In this document: positions 11,630-22,670 of the stretch, piece by piece
How the letters are laid out: every line of letters starts with the position of its first letter
Position numbering within the stretch: the first letter of the stretch is position 1
Assembly (NCBI GenBank): GCA_020284085.1
Contig: JACEVL010000099.1
Coordinates: forward strand, 2,082,229-2,146,228
Length of the DNA: 64,000 bases
Source of the DNA: Aporrectodea caliginosa
Lineage: Eukaryota; Annelida; Clitellata; Crassiclitellata; Lumbricidae
Direction: 5' to 3'
Position numbers and translations under genes: made by a program
The notes under the pieces: generated by a model
What the model was told of the DNA's origin: nothing
Seen by the model: the letters and a program-made list of their open reading frames with translations, nothing else
The model's database searches: none

Positions 11630-12300
11630 TTAGAAACGTCACGCAAAACGCCATTCTTCCCAGCATCGGGCGAAGAACTCCTTAACGGTTCTTTGGAATC
11701 TTTGCACACCGTCCTCCTCTTGTAATGCGCATGCGCGGTCAAAGTCTGTTGGTCAACCGTGACACCGTTTGAATTTGTCCAATGGCATGGCTTCATCGTA
11801 GTTATGTATCCATGACGTTCAAACAATAAAGACTAATTATTGCCTAAAGCCCCTGGAATTGCGCCAATTATCTGCGCCGGTTGATTAATTAAAGTTTAAC
11901 ACAAAGAATGCTATAATTAATCATTAACGATGCAATCTTCTATTGTACCTATTAAAATCTATATACGTATATATGAAGAGATATGAATGTTTGTTATAAT
12001 ACTAAGGGAATCGTTACAGAAATCTTTCAGCTTTCCATGTATCTGCAGGCGCGATTACTAAGACTAATCAAAGGACGTGCTAGCCTATTTTCACACCAAT
12101 TCCAGCTAAGTCTTCCGCAAGTGAGTCATTAATGAAGAAACTACTGTGACATATTTGTACACAGAGCGGGAATCGGAAACACGGTTATAATACATTAATT
12201 TGAACTCGACCGAGAGACAGACAAACAGACATAGAGGAAGGGAGAGGGAGAGCGGGAGAGTGGGCGGCGTAGGCTAAGACGTTTTCTATGATGCTAGTGA
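11630..12300. other. No gene seen; probable outer LTR sequence and AT-rich spacer
   Basis: The first 130 bases probably belong to the gypsy LTR interrupted by the hAT element. The rest shows no convincing coding frame on either strand. A purine-rich GAGAGGGAGAG stretch lies at about 12235-12265. Confidence 0.4.
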
Positions 12301-12301
12301 A

Positions 12302-12625
12302 TTTTGAAATGCACTGTGAGGCTCAGGCTGACGAATTGGTTAATCTGAGTTTGGGTGGCGGGTCTCCTTTTTTAGGCGGTGGATCTCATAATTCGGGTGG
12401 CGGGTCTCACAATGCAGGTAGCGGGTTTCATATCAGAGGTGCCGGATCTTAAATCCGAGGTGCCGGATCTCAGACCCGGCGGGATCCGGCTGAATTTAAC
12501 CACTGGTTTCCTCCCCACAGTCTATTGACCTCCCGCAACACCTCCCGTGTCCCTCGTTTAGCTGTCGAAGATGTTGTTATTTGCCCTGATGATAATTCGG
12601 TTTATCCTCAGATAAACCCTTACTT
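12302..12625 (+). repeat. Degenerate minisatellite in a decayed reading frame
   Basis: Six imperfect units of 20-23 bp with the core GGTGGCGGGTCTCACAAT lie at about 12350-12480. In one plus-strand frame they translate to Gly-Ser-rich repeats (GGGSHNSGGGSHNAG), flanked by coding-like residues on both sides and broken by one TAA. It resembles the N-terminal region of a mobile-element ORF, but I cannot name the family. Confidence 0.4.
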
Positions 12626-12859
12626 ACTTACTTTACACAGTCTCCATTATGTTTTTTATTAAGCAGCTATAATTATGTATAGCTGTCACAATTTGAGATC
12701 TATACTGAACTGATATCGTGTAAAGGAGCCGAAAGAACTGAACGATAATGAATTTTAAAAGCACATTGCATATATATTTCTTGACTTGTAGAAGGAAGAG
12801 AGAGGACCATGGGCATGACGACGACGATGATAAAACAGACAATTTCTAAAGCGCCGTTA

Positions 12860-13320
12860 CACAGCACATGCCGTTACAAGGGCGCTTCAACCATCCTAAA
12901 CACCGACAACAGTCAGAGATACACCTTGGCTAGTAGTAAATCATGAGGCTGGACTTGGACTTGACTTGGACTTGCCGCACGGATTGAAGGTGGGAGTTAA
13001 TTCCAGCACCTTGGTCCCGCCACTAACAAGGCACGATCACCGAAGCATGTACTTGTCCTCCGCACAAATAGATCTTCTTTACTGCTCGACCTGAGCGAAA
13101 GACCCGCCTCCAACGATAAAACACAAACTAACTACCTTGGTAAGCACCAAGGTAGTTAGATGATTTGCTATGTAATGATTTGCAAACCAGCAGTGCAAGT
13201 TGGTATTCAATGCAGTACCGCACTGGAAGCAAATGTAGCACATCACGGAGTAGTAGCTTCACATGATCGTATCTCCGATTGCATATAAGCCTCGCCGCTG
13301 CATTAAGTACCGACTAGAGT
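12860..13320 (-). pseudogene. LINE ORF2 C-terminal relic
   Basis: On the minus strand LNAAARLI, then LSLRSSSKEDLFVRRTST, GDRALLVAGPRCWN and LPPSIRAA are readable, matching the end of CR1/L2-type ORF2 proteins. Stops interrupt it. A related fragment lies at 14700-14955. Confidence 0.6.
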
Positions 13321-13323
13321 ATG

Positions 13324-13746
13324 TCAAGTTGTTATTTGGGCGCTCCAGCCAGAAGTGTATTGAAGCGTCCAATACGGATGCTTTGAGGTAAATTTCACCA
13401 GAGAATTTAGAAGTGAATCCACTGAATTGTCATCACTTGTGTTGTTATTTTGCCAGTCGAATTTGTTGAGATATGAGAGAAACCAAACCACACTGACTGA
13501 ATAGAACATAAACATAATGAAAAGATCTCTTACTCGGTCGCAGGGCGTATGAGGATGACTCCAACCAAGCCTGAACTGTATCCGTATGTTCTGTATGTTC
13601 TCCCTGTCTTCGTCTGCAAAGCCGACAACATAGGAAGATGACCAGAGTCGTGACGAAGATTACAGCTAACGCCACAAGCACTTCCAATTTTAATAATATG
13701 GGAAATGAATCCATTTCAAAATGTTCCTTCCAGTTTCTCTTGATCC
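13324..13746 (-). CDS. Two 3'-terminal exons of an unidentified membrane protein
   Basis: A candidate exon at 13746-13534 (213 bp) has a good acceptor (TTACAG) and donor (GTAAGA) and is phase 1 on both sides. It encodes a hydrophobic helix (LVALAVIFVTTLVIFLCC) followed by the stop-transfer residues RLCRRRQ. A second exon at 13421-13324, after an ATTCAG acceptor, continues in frame for 32 codons to a TGA. Together they give a transmembrane helix and a cytoplasmic tail of about 75 residues for a type I protein, presumably with an ectodomain encoded upstream. No ectodomain exon was found up to 16,600, so this may be the end of a decayed gene. I do not recognise the family. Confidence 0.35.
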
Positions 13747-14004
13747 CTGTAAGGCGCAAGAATATACTTTTACAAAACGGCAATAATTATATTCATAATC
13801 AGTTTCATCATATGTATTTTCTAAAAGAAAACGTAATAATATTATATCGGAAGGTAATTCGAGTAAAATTTAAAATATCCAAATGTAATTTTATTTTATT
13901 AAAGGTAAATTTAATAATAGTAATTTACTAGAATCCTGATTCAGCTAAACTTTGCTAAAGTAAATTCTACCTATGGGATTTTTACAAATGCAGCAAATTC
14001 TTTC

Positions 14005-14065
14005 ATAGATGTATACATGTATGTATATATATATGCATGTATGTATGCATGTATGTATGCATGTA
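14005..14065. repeat. ATGT/ATGC microsatellite
   Basis: An irregular run of ATGTATGC and TATATA units. No coding potential. Confidence 0.8.
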
Positions 14066-14699
14066 TCAGAACACTTGTATAGTGCCCCTTAAGTAAAGTA
14101 AAACGAGCGCTCCGGCGCGGCTATCTAGGAATCAATCAGCAATCAAAATAATAATGTGCTTAAGACGGGCATAAAACTTTTGCTGAACTAGATAGGCCTA
14201 CTGGTGATCTCTTGTTCCAGAGAGATGGACCCACAGAGGATATGGCGAGCCCAGAAAAAAGCGTGGGACCATGATCTGACCAGCGGACTGAGACCGGGAC
14301 AGCTTGAGACCGTTGCGAAAAGCCTAACCTGCTCCCAGATGTAGTCCATCATGCTCTCACGAGGAGCAGTGTAAACTATGTACTCTTCAAAACGGGGAGC
14401 ATAGGCAAGCAGATATTACTAAAAATGGAAACGACTTTTAAAGTAACTTGTAAAATCCTAATACATAGCGCATACTGCAAAGGCTTCGATGCTCAAACTT
14501 TGCAATGTTTTCATATCCGGTTAAGGTAAATGTTTATCATTTACTATTATCTTCTGAGTAATCCATATATCGCTCAGTATCAGTGGGGTTATTATGACAG
14601 CTCTAGTTAGCACCCAATGCTGGCGTTATTAAATAAATTATTGACTAGCTTAGATCACACGCAACGCATCGTACCGGTATCGTATCGTATAGATCTGAG

Positions 14700-14955
14700 A
14701 ATTTGTAAAGCGCCTCTTACAGTACTGTACAGTCTGTACTAGATATTCAGAGGCGCTCTCAGCGTGACAGCCCTAGGAAATAAGAAAGTCTTCAAGCAAC
14801 GAAGGGATGAAGGTGGGACCCCGACTAAAATCTTACTACGGATTGAGGGTGGGAGGTCATTCCACATAGAAGGCCCCACGATGGCGAAGGCACGGTGCTG
14901 GGCCGTGGCAGTCCTTGCCCGGGGAACTAGGAGACCGCAACATACTTTCTAAGGA
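14700..14955 (-). pseudogene. LINE ORF2 C-terminal relic
   Basis: This shares the CGCACGG...TTGAAGGTGGGA...ATTCCA pattern with 12960-13030 and is the antisense of a WNxLP-like LINE end. It is short and decayed. Confidence 0.45.
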
Positions 14956-16665
14956 ATCGAATATTTTTAATCCAGTCGTTTTCTACCACTTCTCACACGG
15001 CTAGTTCTAAATACAGAGAATGATTGTCTTAGTTGGTGCCCATTCCGAATCGCATCTTACTGAAGGTTTTCGTGCAAGTGTGGCAGTACAAACTGGATTA
15101 TGTACATGCCTACAAATTTAAGCTTTGCTGCCCTTGTCTATCTCTGGGTAGATCCACAACCCAAGGCGAACCTGTTGTTCTAATATTATTGCAAGCACTT
15201 TAACAGGCCTTCTCAGGTGATTGGAGTCGTCCGATTGGAAGACTTCCTCCATGCGTAATTGCATATACATGTTCTGACTTGGGACAGTCATTGCACTTTA
15301 TTATCAAGTCTGGAAGCGATCATGCGTAGCGTAGATATTTGAAGTTGCGCTATATAATTATACTAAAACGAGTAAACATCAGTGTAGCACAAAATTTATC
15401 TGCAGTTTTAGAGATTGCTTACCTTACAGGACAACAACACTTTCTGCAGAAATATAATGGAACTGATATGAAGTAAACTGCAATTTCGCCTGTTTCACGG
15501 TTAAACACAGAGCTTCTTGACTGAGTAAGTCTATTGAATTTGGCTTGTAGACTGCCTCTGATACACAGCGTTGCACATCAGACCTATGTCTAACTGCAAT
15601 CTATTGCCTTAGGCGTGCTGAGCCATTGTTTATTACGTCTGGCCGAGTCTAGATGCTCGGCCAGGCGTACTTTTTCAGAAAACCGAACCACGTATCGTCT
15701 TAACAAAGTGGATCTTGATGTCGATTATTTTGAAAACCCAAATGATTATAGATTTCTACTATTACTGAGTATTACATAATATAAAAGTTTGTGAGCTGCA
15801 AGTGTTACCACGTCCGTGAATATGATCATCTTGAAATATTGGATACAGACTAATTAGGGACTGAGTGGCATATGGAGGGCCACTACCAGCGGGCCAAGTA
15901 CTCACTTTTAAGTCTTTGCCGCCACCTGGCCCCTACACAACCATCACAAACAGCTGTTTAATCATTTAATGCAGGCTCAGTACATGCTTGTATAATTGAT
16001 CTTGCTCTGTGTACTCACCTTGTAACGCCGGTTGTCGTGATTAACTGATAGTAAACCTGTTTACACCAATGGAGGGTCAGCTACACTGGCAATGTATTAG
16101 ACTGTATCTGATTGACACACATCGCTGAACATTAGGGGCATGCCAAAGAGCAGTCTATTGAATTGAGCGCGTGACTGTACATGCATCTCAAACACAGCGC
16201 TGTGCATCAGAGCTATGTTTAAGTCTATTGACTTAGGCATATTCAGCCATGTCTCAATACGTTTGGCCTAGTTTTATTTTCAGAAAATAGAAACCGAAAC
16301 TATGTGTCATCTTATGCGGCTGCCGTCTGTCTTAGCCTGATCATCTGAATATTGATCTGATCGCTGCTTGGCTTTGGTTCACCATTGTTTGAGATACCGA
16401 TAAACTCACAGTAACTTTAAAATTATGGATAATCAAACTTGTGAGTTACCGGGTAATTTTTATCATTTATTAGTCAGTTTGTTATTACATTCTTGGCATT
16501 TTTACATCACCAAAGTTATGCTATAGACCTAAATGCTGACACTCAATTAAACCACATCAGACAATTTCAACCAAAGGATTTAATTTTAAGCGAAAGCTGT
16601 AGGCTATGGCATTCAGCAACAGATGACGATTTTCTCAAATAGAAGTAGTTGTTATTTCGAACTTT
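14956..16665. other. Non-coding flank of cGAS-like gene A with duplicated segments
   Basis: No coding region is visible. Two diverged copies of a segment of about 200 bp lie at 15523-15720 and 16085-16300, recognised by GATACACAGCG...CATCAGA-CTATGT and TTAGGC-T-TTCAGCCAT. A third copy lies at 22255-22410. They are probably remnants of segmental duplications that spread the cGAS-like copies. Confidence 0.5.
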
Positions 16666-19600
16666 TCACGACTTAAAAATGTTCATCAACTCGCTTTCAC
16701 TCGATCTAATGAGCTGAATTCTGTCGCGTACGTGCCTCATGCGAGATGGAGATATTAGAAAAAGCAGGTTGATCTCTGGAACAAAGTAATGCGGAAGGTT
16801 TCCGTTGTCTAGACTAGTTTCCAGTTGACGAAGAACACCCAGGAACCTCAGAACTAGCGCACGATCGCTCCAGTCACGTTCCTCATCCATTTCATGCAAC
16901 AGCGCCGTCTTGAAATGGTGCGAAGTTAGGGGTACTAATCCAGGCACGCGATTTCGGACGGCCTCAAGAACGCGTAACACACTCTTTGCACCTCCAGGTA
17001 GATCTTGTTTATCATGGTCGGAGAAAGAACGTCTCCAGGTCATTCTATTTGGAACATCTTCTTCCGAAGGTTTAGAAACGTACAAGTCACCGCCAACTTG
17101 GTACGCCGGAACAAAGTCGACTGAATACAAGCGCTGGCCCCAAAATATGAAGCCGCTGTCCGGGTGAACATCCATCCGAATGGCCGAGTCATGTCTGCTA
17201 AGTTTCACTTTGCCTTTCATCTGAGCTGAGCCATTGATAAGCTTCTGCAATTCGCTGAAGAAGATGTCAAGTGTCTTCCCAGGGTCGACGTATAAGTCAC
17301 CGGCGAAAATATATCTGAAGAAATTATGCAAATTGTTAATGAAGATGTTAATTTCCTTGTCAGGATCGATATATAAGTCACCGATGATGAAAATGTATCC
17401 GAAGAAATTCCAATACGTCAAGACTTTTTCCAAGTCAAGACTTGGTTGTTCGTATCGATTTATTTTCAGCCAGGCGTAACCAGGTCTGGTTTCATCGTGA
17501 AGCACCTGAAGGTCATATTCGTACTCATCTATAACCAGCATGACATCAAACTCAATGTCATCATCAGAGCTAATCTTTCTTACGAAGACCGCTTCTTCTG
17601 AGTTGCTGGTGTATTCTAAATGGTGGCAGATGCCAATCCGCCGAAAAGTCCTTTCAATTTCCAGCATAAAATCTCGGTGAATTCTCGTCGCTATGGTCTC
17701 TCTCGGCTCACGTGCATACTTGTCGTGGAATTTTTCGAAAGCTAGATGCAATTCATCTGACGCTTGCAGCTCTAAAATAGGCCCTACAAAGTGAAACGTC
17801 AACTGCAAAAGTCAGGTATGAACTATTAGCTTTCAGTTGAGTTATAAAATTATAATAGTCAGTGGCGCTGCAACGATGCGATAATAATTTTTTAACGTCG
17901 GCTGAAAAGTCTGGGCTAAAATCTACATCCCTTATCCTGTAGGAACGTCCAAAAAATAGTTCCTGTAATGCATTTCGGTCTCTGGGTCCTCATTAAACTC
18001 TACTGGTTTAGCCTCAAGGATTGTGATTCCTGTATTTGACTTAGCTTAGAAAGTGACTATCTGTTGATGACTTTGAATAAAACAATTACCCGAATAGATT
18101 AGATTTCCGTTCCACAGCTTTGTCCTCTATTAAATGCTGCTGTGAATGAATAATTAGGGATTTACACTGAAAGCAGGCTGATGATCAGCCTCTGGTTTTT
18201 TAATAAATCATCTATGCAGATTATGGATTTATTGGGCGCCTATCTGGTAATATTACTTCACCTGATCTGTCACAGTTAAGCTTATTTGAAACTGCTATGC
18301 AATTCAATCACAATTGTTTTAATAAAACTGTAATCGTAAAGCCAATGAAAAATTACTGGTGTTCTGAGTAATAAAAAAGTATATAGGGGTCTTACGGAAT
18401 ATTACTCAAAAGCACTCAAGAAGTAAGCTCCGGCCAGAACATAACATTGAAGAACAAAGCGTGAGTAGCTCCTCAATAGGAGCGCGAGCATTTTGATAAA
18501 GCTTTTGGCTTATAATTATGTGAATGTCTCTTAATCTGTTGAGTAGGCATACAGCCCATCGCTTCATCTCGTCAACAGAGAAGGGTCGACGCCATGTAAC
18601 CGATCAACTGTCTGGATAGACAACCATATGGACGGTTGTTCCCTGACGACGAGTCTGGGCTCTTCCCTTTATCTGCAAAGAATCCGCAATACATTATGCC
18701 CAGTTCCTTGTAGAAAATTTCGACTGTTTTACTAGCATCAACTGCCAAGAAGATTCAACCAACTGTGACGATTTCAACACCTTTGTCAACCACTGTTTCG
18801 GTTCCGGTTCCTAGTGCAGCTTCAGTCAGGCGTAACCGGATTTAACAACTTCATAGATTTCAGGCTGGCGTTTGATCGGTTGTGGCAACAGGGTTTGTTG
18901 CGGGATCTGAGAAATTATGGAATTCTGGAGGAACTGGTGGCATTAGGAACTGCGATCACAGACCTGCTGCAGAATCTACAGCAAGTCGGTGATTGCAGTT
19001 AGAATGGATTGAAAACCAATGGAGTGGTTCAAGATCACGGTGGGTGTAAGACAGGGATGTGGCTTGTCAGTACTTATTTAAACTGCTTATGGAGGCAAAA
19101 ATATGGATGGGCAAAATGAAAGAAGATCTTAAAGAGTAGCCTAAGAATGAATACGATAACTGCGCAATGAGAGAGAGACCGAGAGAGAGAAAGATAGACA
19201 GAGACAGAGAGAGACAGAGAGAGACAGAGCACAAAATGGAGAAATCTTGTTAAGACCTCATGTGGGCACTCACCTGCTGAAAGACAGAAGCCGATAAAGA
19301 GGAAGAAGAAAAGAAGAACAAGCACAAAAACAAGAAGAATGTTTTGTATAATGCCGAAATTTCTCAGCGCCACACACAATCGCATGTCTTAGAACATCGC
19401 TTTTACCGGCGCTAATTCAACCTTTAGCCTTCTTAAGGTCAGCTTATGTGACAATTTAAAAGATGTTATTCATATGCTAAGTTCCATTCGATTAGTTAAA
19501 CCTACGTTTTCTCGCTCCCCTGATGGAGATATGGCGAGTTACTTACTTACTCACTCTCGTATCTAAATATATGGATCTGAGTTCTTTGCTATCCTAGTAT

Positions 19601-19703
19601 GCAGCGTCACGCTGCAATCTAATCAATAAATCTTCCTACCTTTAAACCAATTGACTAGTAAATAGCCAACGAAAATTGCAACGACCAGCGCTTTCTCCGA
19701 CAT
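16666..19703 (-). CDS. cGAS-like / Mab-21 family protein A, membrane-anchored
   Basis: Two exons, 19703-19640 and 17771-16666, join in phase 1 (donor G|GTAGGA, acceptor TTTTAG) into 389 codons. Exon 1 encodes MSEKALVVAIFVGYLLV and a short NWFK end, a likely N-terminal membrane anchor. Exon 2 holds the Mab-21/cGAS nucleotidyltransferase core and the C-terminal helical domain (LTSHHFKTALLHE, LPHYFVPEINLL). The metal-binding acids are present (E95 and D97 in IEFDVML, D240 in SVDFVPAY). The nucleotide-binding GS motif is replaced by SN (TSNSEEA, about 77-78), so activity is doubtful. A 28-residue block beginning FFGYIFIIGDLY is repeated once in tandem, which copies F and C lack. Family members sense nucleic acid or act as scaffolds; this one would be membrane-bound. 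The intron contains fragment E and LINE debris. Confidence 0.75.
17245..17415 (-). repeat. In-frame tandem duplication inside gene A
   Basis: Two adjacent diverged blocks of about 84 bp encode FFGYIFIIGDLYIDPDK and FFRYIFAGDLYVDPGK with their following helices. Copies B, C and F have one such block. The duplication lengthens the linker between the two catalytic half-sites. Confidence 0.8.
18555..18836 (-). pseudogene. cGAS-like gene fragment E
   Basis: This matches the minus-strand coding region of copy C between about 40415 and 40815 (for example the stretches around GCGCTCTTCC...TTCATCTGCAAAGAA and CAACCACTGTTTCGGTTCCGG), with an internal deletion of roughly 110 bp after the GACGCCATGT match. 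No reading frame is left. It ends where a LINE relic begins at 18837, and it lies in the intron of gene A. It shows that a C-like gene once had a further copy here. Confidence 0.8.
18837..19110 (+). pseudogene. LINE reverse transcriptase relic
   Basis: The plus strand reads FIDFRLAFDRLWQQGLL followed by RNYGILEELV, then, after frame changes, TVGVRQGCGLSVLLF. These are the RT blocks of non-LTR retrotransposons in which FID-KAFD and VRQGC are conserved. It is truncated on both sides. Confidence 0.75.
19165..19230. repeat. GAGA-rich simple repeat
   Basis: Repeats of GAGAGAGAC and GACAGAGA. Confidence 0.8.
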
Positions 19704-20120
19704 CTTAGTCGACGGATCTGATTCCAAGCGATTAACCTAAACTTATTTGTCAGTTAAATAAAAAAATATGTTATCAGCATATCTCTGTTATTTTCAAGAG
19801 TCAATACCGATATGAATCGAAGCTTTACTAGTGCATGTTTTCAAGCGAGCTATTTATAATGCGTAATTCCCCATCCCCGATGCCACGTGGTCATTGAAAC
19901 CTGTGCAATACTGAGTTCGACCGACTGATAGAAATCACAAATAGTCCATTTACCTTGAAACGGCACTAGTTAAATTACGAAATACAATTATAATTTCCCA
20001 ATTTTATGTTTTGATATGTTTTATATTTCGTCCTCTGAATTTAATTAAATATGCCGAGTGTGTGTGGGTTGGTTTATTTTAATCGTGAATACAAATGCTT
20101 CCTGATAGAATGCCTTTAGG
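19704..20120. other. No gene seen; 5' flank of gene A
   Basis: AT-rich sequence upstream of the exon 1 ATG at 19703. No clear TATA box could be assigned. If gene A is expressed, its promoter should lie here. Confidence 0.4.
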
Positions 20121-20129
20121 TCTAATTAT

Positions 20130-21275
20130 CTCGCGCATGTTTCTCAGGCTGAAGAAAACAAGTTGATCTCCGGATTAGAGTTATGTGGTAGGTTTTCGTT
20201 GGCTAGACTTGTTTCCAGTCGACGAAGAACGCTCAAGAACCTCAGGGTCAACACCAATGCATGATCGCTCCAGTCGTATTCTGAATCCATTTCATGGAAC
20301 AGCGCCGTCTTGAGATGGTACGAGGTCAGAGCAGTGTTATTTAAGTTTCAATTAACTTTTCAGTTTTAGTTTCAGTTTTAGTTTTGTTTTGACTTTTCAG
20401 TTTAGTTTTAGTTTTAGTTTTCAACTCTTTTCAGTTTTAGTTTTAGTTTCAGTTTTCAAAACTTTTCAGTTTTAATTCAGTTCTGTAAACATTCAGCAGA
20501 AGCAATTAAATGTCATTTTTTTATTAATGACATTTGTTTGATTAGCAAGAACAACAGATCTTATTAAATTTATGCTTTCATGCTATTGAGCTGCAATTTT
20601 AAGCACTCGCCGCTAACCGTTGCAGACATGTCCGCCACTCGGCGTGTTTGCCAAACAGAAAAATTAATTCAGTTTTCAACTTTCAAGTTTAGTTTTAGTT
20701 TTGTACTTTTCAGTTTAGTTTTAGTTTCAGTTTTAAGAACTTTTCAGTTTTAGTTTTAGTTTCAGTTAACTGAAATAGAACTTTTCAGTTAATAATAAAG
20801 TTACTTTCAGTTTTAGTTAACTTAAATAACACTGGGTCAGAGGCTCTAATTCAGGCTCACTATTCCGGACGCCCTCAAGTGCGCGCAGCACACACTTTGC
20901 ACCTCAATACAGATTTTGTTTATCAGCGACGGAGAAAGAACGTCTCCATGTCATTCTATTCGGAACCTCTCCTTTTAGAGGCTTAGAAACGTAAAGAGTA
21001 CCGTATACCTGGTACGCCGGAACAAGGTCGACTGAATACAAGCGCGGACCCGAAAGTACCATAGCGCTGTCCGGGTAGACATACATCCGAATGGCCGAGT
21101 CATATCTTCTAAGTTTCACTTTGCCTTTCATCTGATCTGACTCAGATCATCTGAGTCACTGATAAGCTTCTGCACTTCGTTGAAGACGATGTCAATTATT
21201 GTCTTGTCAGGATCGACGTATAAGTCACCAGGTCTTGCGTTGTTGTGAAGCACCCGCAAGTCATATTTTTAGTAC
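20130..21275 (-). pseudogene. cGAS-like pseudogene B
   Basis: The minus strand carries the Mab-21 core from about 21275 down, including MKGKVKLRRYDSAIRM, SVDLVPAYQV and NRMTWRRSF, then the C-terminal helical domain. A deletion joins the PGYAWL region to the DLYVDPDKT region, removing sequence between the catalytic half-sites. The GS/EFD half-site is absent. The C-terminal part is split by a 503-bp hAT MITE (20332-20834). It is closest to copies A and F and is dead. Confidence 0.85.
20332..20834. mobile_element. hAT-type MITE in pseudogene B
   Basis: A 503-bp element with perfect 16-bp terminal inverted repeats (CAGTGTTATTTAAGTT at the left end) is flanked by the 8-bp direct repeat GGTCAGAG (20324-20331 and 20835-20842). 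The interior holds many CAGTTTTAG-like units near both ends, as in subterminal transposase-binding repeats of hAT elements, and no transposase. Removing it restores the Mab-21 alignment. Confidence 0.92.
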
Positions 21276-21442
21276 TCGATTAGAAGTGCGTATTCTGGCG
21301 TCTTTAACAGGTTCATCTATCGGTGAACCTGTTAACACCGTCAAAAGCTGCGGTTACCTATATCAGTGATATATATTAACATGTGCGTTATAATAATTAT
21401 TACGTCTTAGTTTCATCTCTTCAGATGAACCATAATACATGT

Positions 21443-21923
21443 TGTTACGCGCTAGTCTAGAAGAAGTAAAGCCCCGGATTCAAGTATAACATTTAATGCG
21501 AAAAACTATATACAAAGCGTATTTACAAAGCACAATGATACCTTTACAGCGCGGCAGCAACTCCGCACGACTCTCCAGAACAACACCAAAACCACGTCAG
21601 CAGGTCTAACGAAGACCTCTATCGCCGAACACGTGTAGAACACAGAACTGTCGGTCCCGAAGACGACAAAGGGCATATACCACCCGAGAACATCGACAAA
21701 GGTGCTATGACAAGCACGAAAGACCAAACGGTGGTCGGAAGAAGAAGAACCCAACGAGGGTCAGCGACATCAAAACGAGAACCAGAACTGGCCTCCCGAC
21801 GACTCCTACCACGAGCTTATATAGACCCCACTAGGCTACGCGGGAAACCCATCCTACATTCCCCACACGTGCTAGGTACTACCACCTCGCACCAGTCCAT
21901 TTATATAGGGCCTATGCCTAACA
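21443..21923 (-). mobile_element. Solo LTR
   Basis: A 481-bp segment has TGTTA...TAACA ends and a 4-bp direct repeat ATGT at each side (21439-21442 and 21924-21927). On the minus strand a TATA box (CTATATAAGCTCG) lies near 21822. No internal element sequence follows. I read it as an LTR left after recombination between two LTRs. Confidence 0.6.
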
Positions 21924-22430
21924 ATGTACATGTACATTGAGCAATACAATTGAAATTTGCCTCTTTACAAAGCCCTGAAGTGCACTCTGCGTTAGCCTCA
22001 CGATGTTAAATGTCATGGAGAACAGATCATTAGTTTGTCAGTTATCACCAAATTTACCGTTTGTCTACTAGCGCCTTCGTAAGGTTTTTAAGGCGCTATA
22101 TAAATGGCCATATACTGTACATACATGCATTACGCATGCTATCACTTTAAGTTTACGCAGAATCTTTTGGTAGCAATATTAAATCTATGTTGATGAGTAA
22201 CGAACTGATGACAGATGAACTGGTGTACATCTAAACGCTCGCCACGTACTACACCGTGTCTCATTGATACACATCGCTGAACAGTAGAGCTATTGTAGGA
22301 TGTCAGAATGCAGTCTATTGAATTGAGCTGGCTGTATTTGATACAAAACGCTGCTCATCAGAGCTATGCCTGACTGTGGTCGATTGCCTGGGGCGTGTTC
22401 AGCCATGCCATGCATGCACCTATTTGTTAA
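21924..22430. other. No gene seen; repeat debris
   Basis: A LINE/SINE-type tail (AAGGCGCTATATAAATGG) ends at about 22110. The third copy of the segment also found at 15523 and 16085 lies at 22255-22410. No coding potential. Confidence 0.4.
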
Positions 22431-22670
22431 TTGGTTCCTCCCATTTGCAAACAGCAATCGGCGAATATGAAAACATCTCAACTTGGGCAAGAATGAACAA
22501 TCTCCGACTCAACAAATCAAAGACACGAGAGATGGTAATCATGAGGAGAGGCCGTGCGGGCATCTTCGTCCCCCAGGTCATTCCCGAAGCCGAGAGAGTA
22601 GATTCAATCAAGGTCTTGGGAATTACCCTCCGCTCTGACCTAAGAATGACCTCACACGTGGACTCAGTAC

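Noticed and set aside
21707..21940. Open frames of about 80 codons on both strands at 21506-21940
   Set aside because: They fall inside the solo LTR and have no similarity to known proteins.
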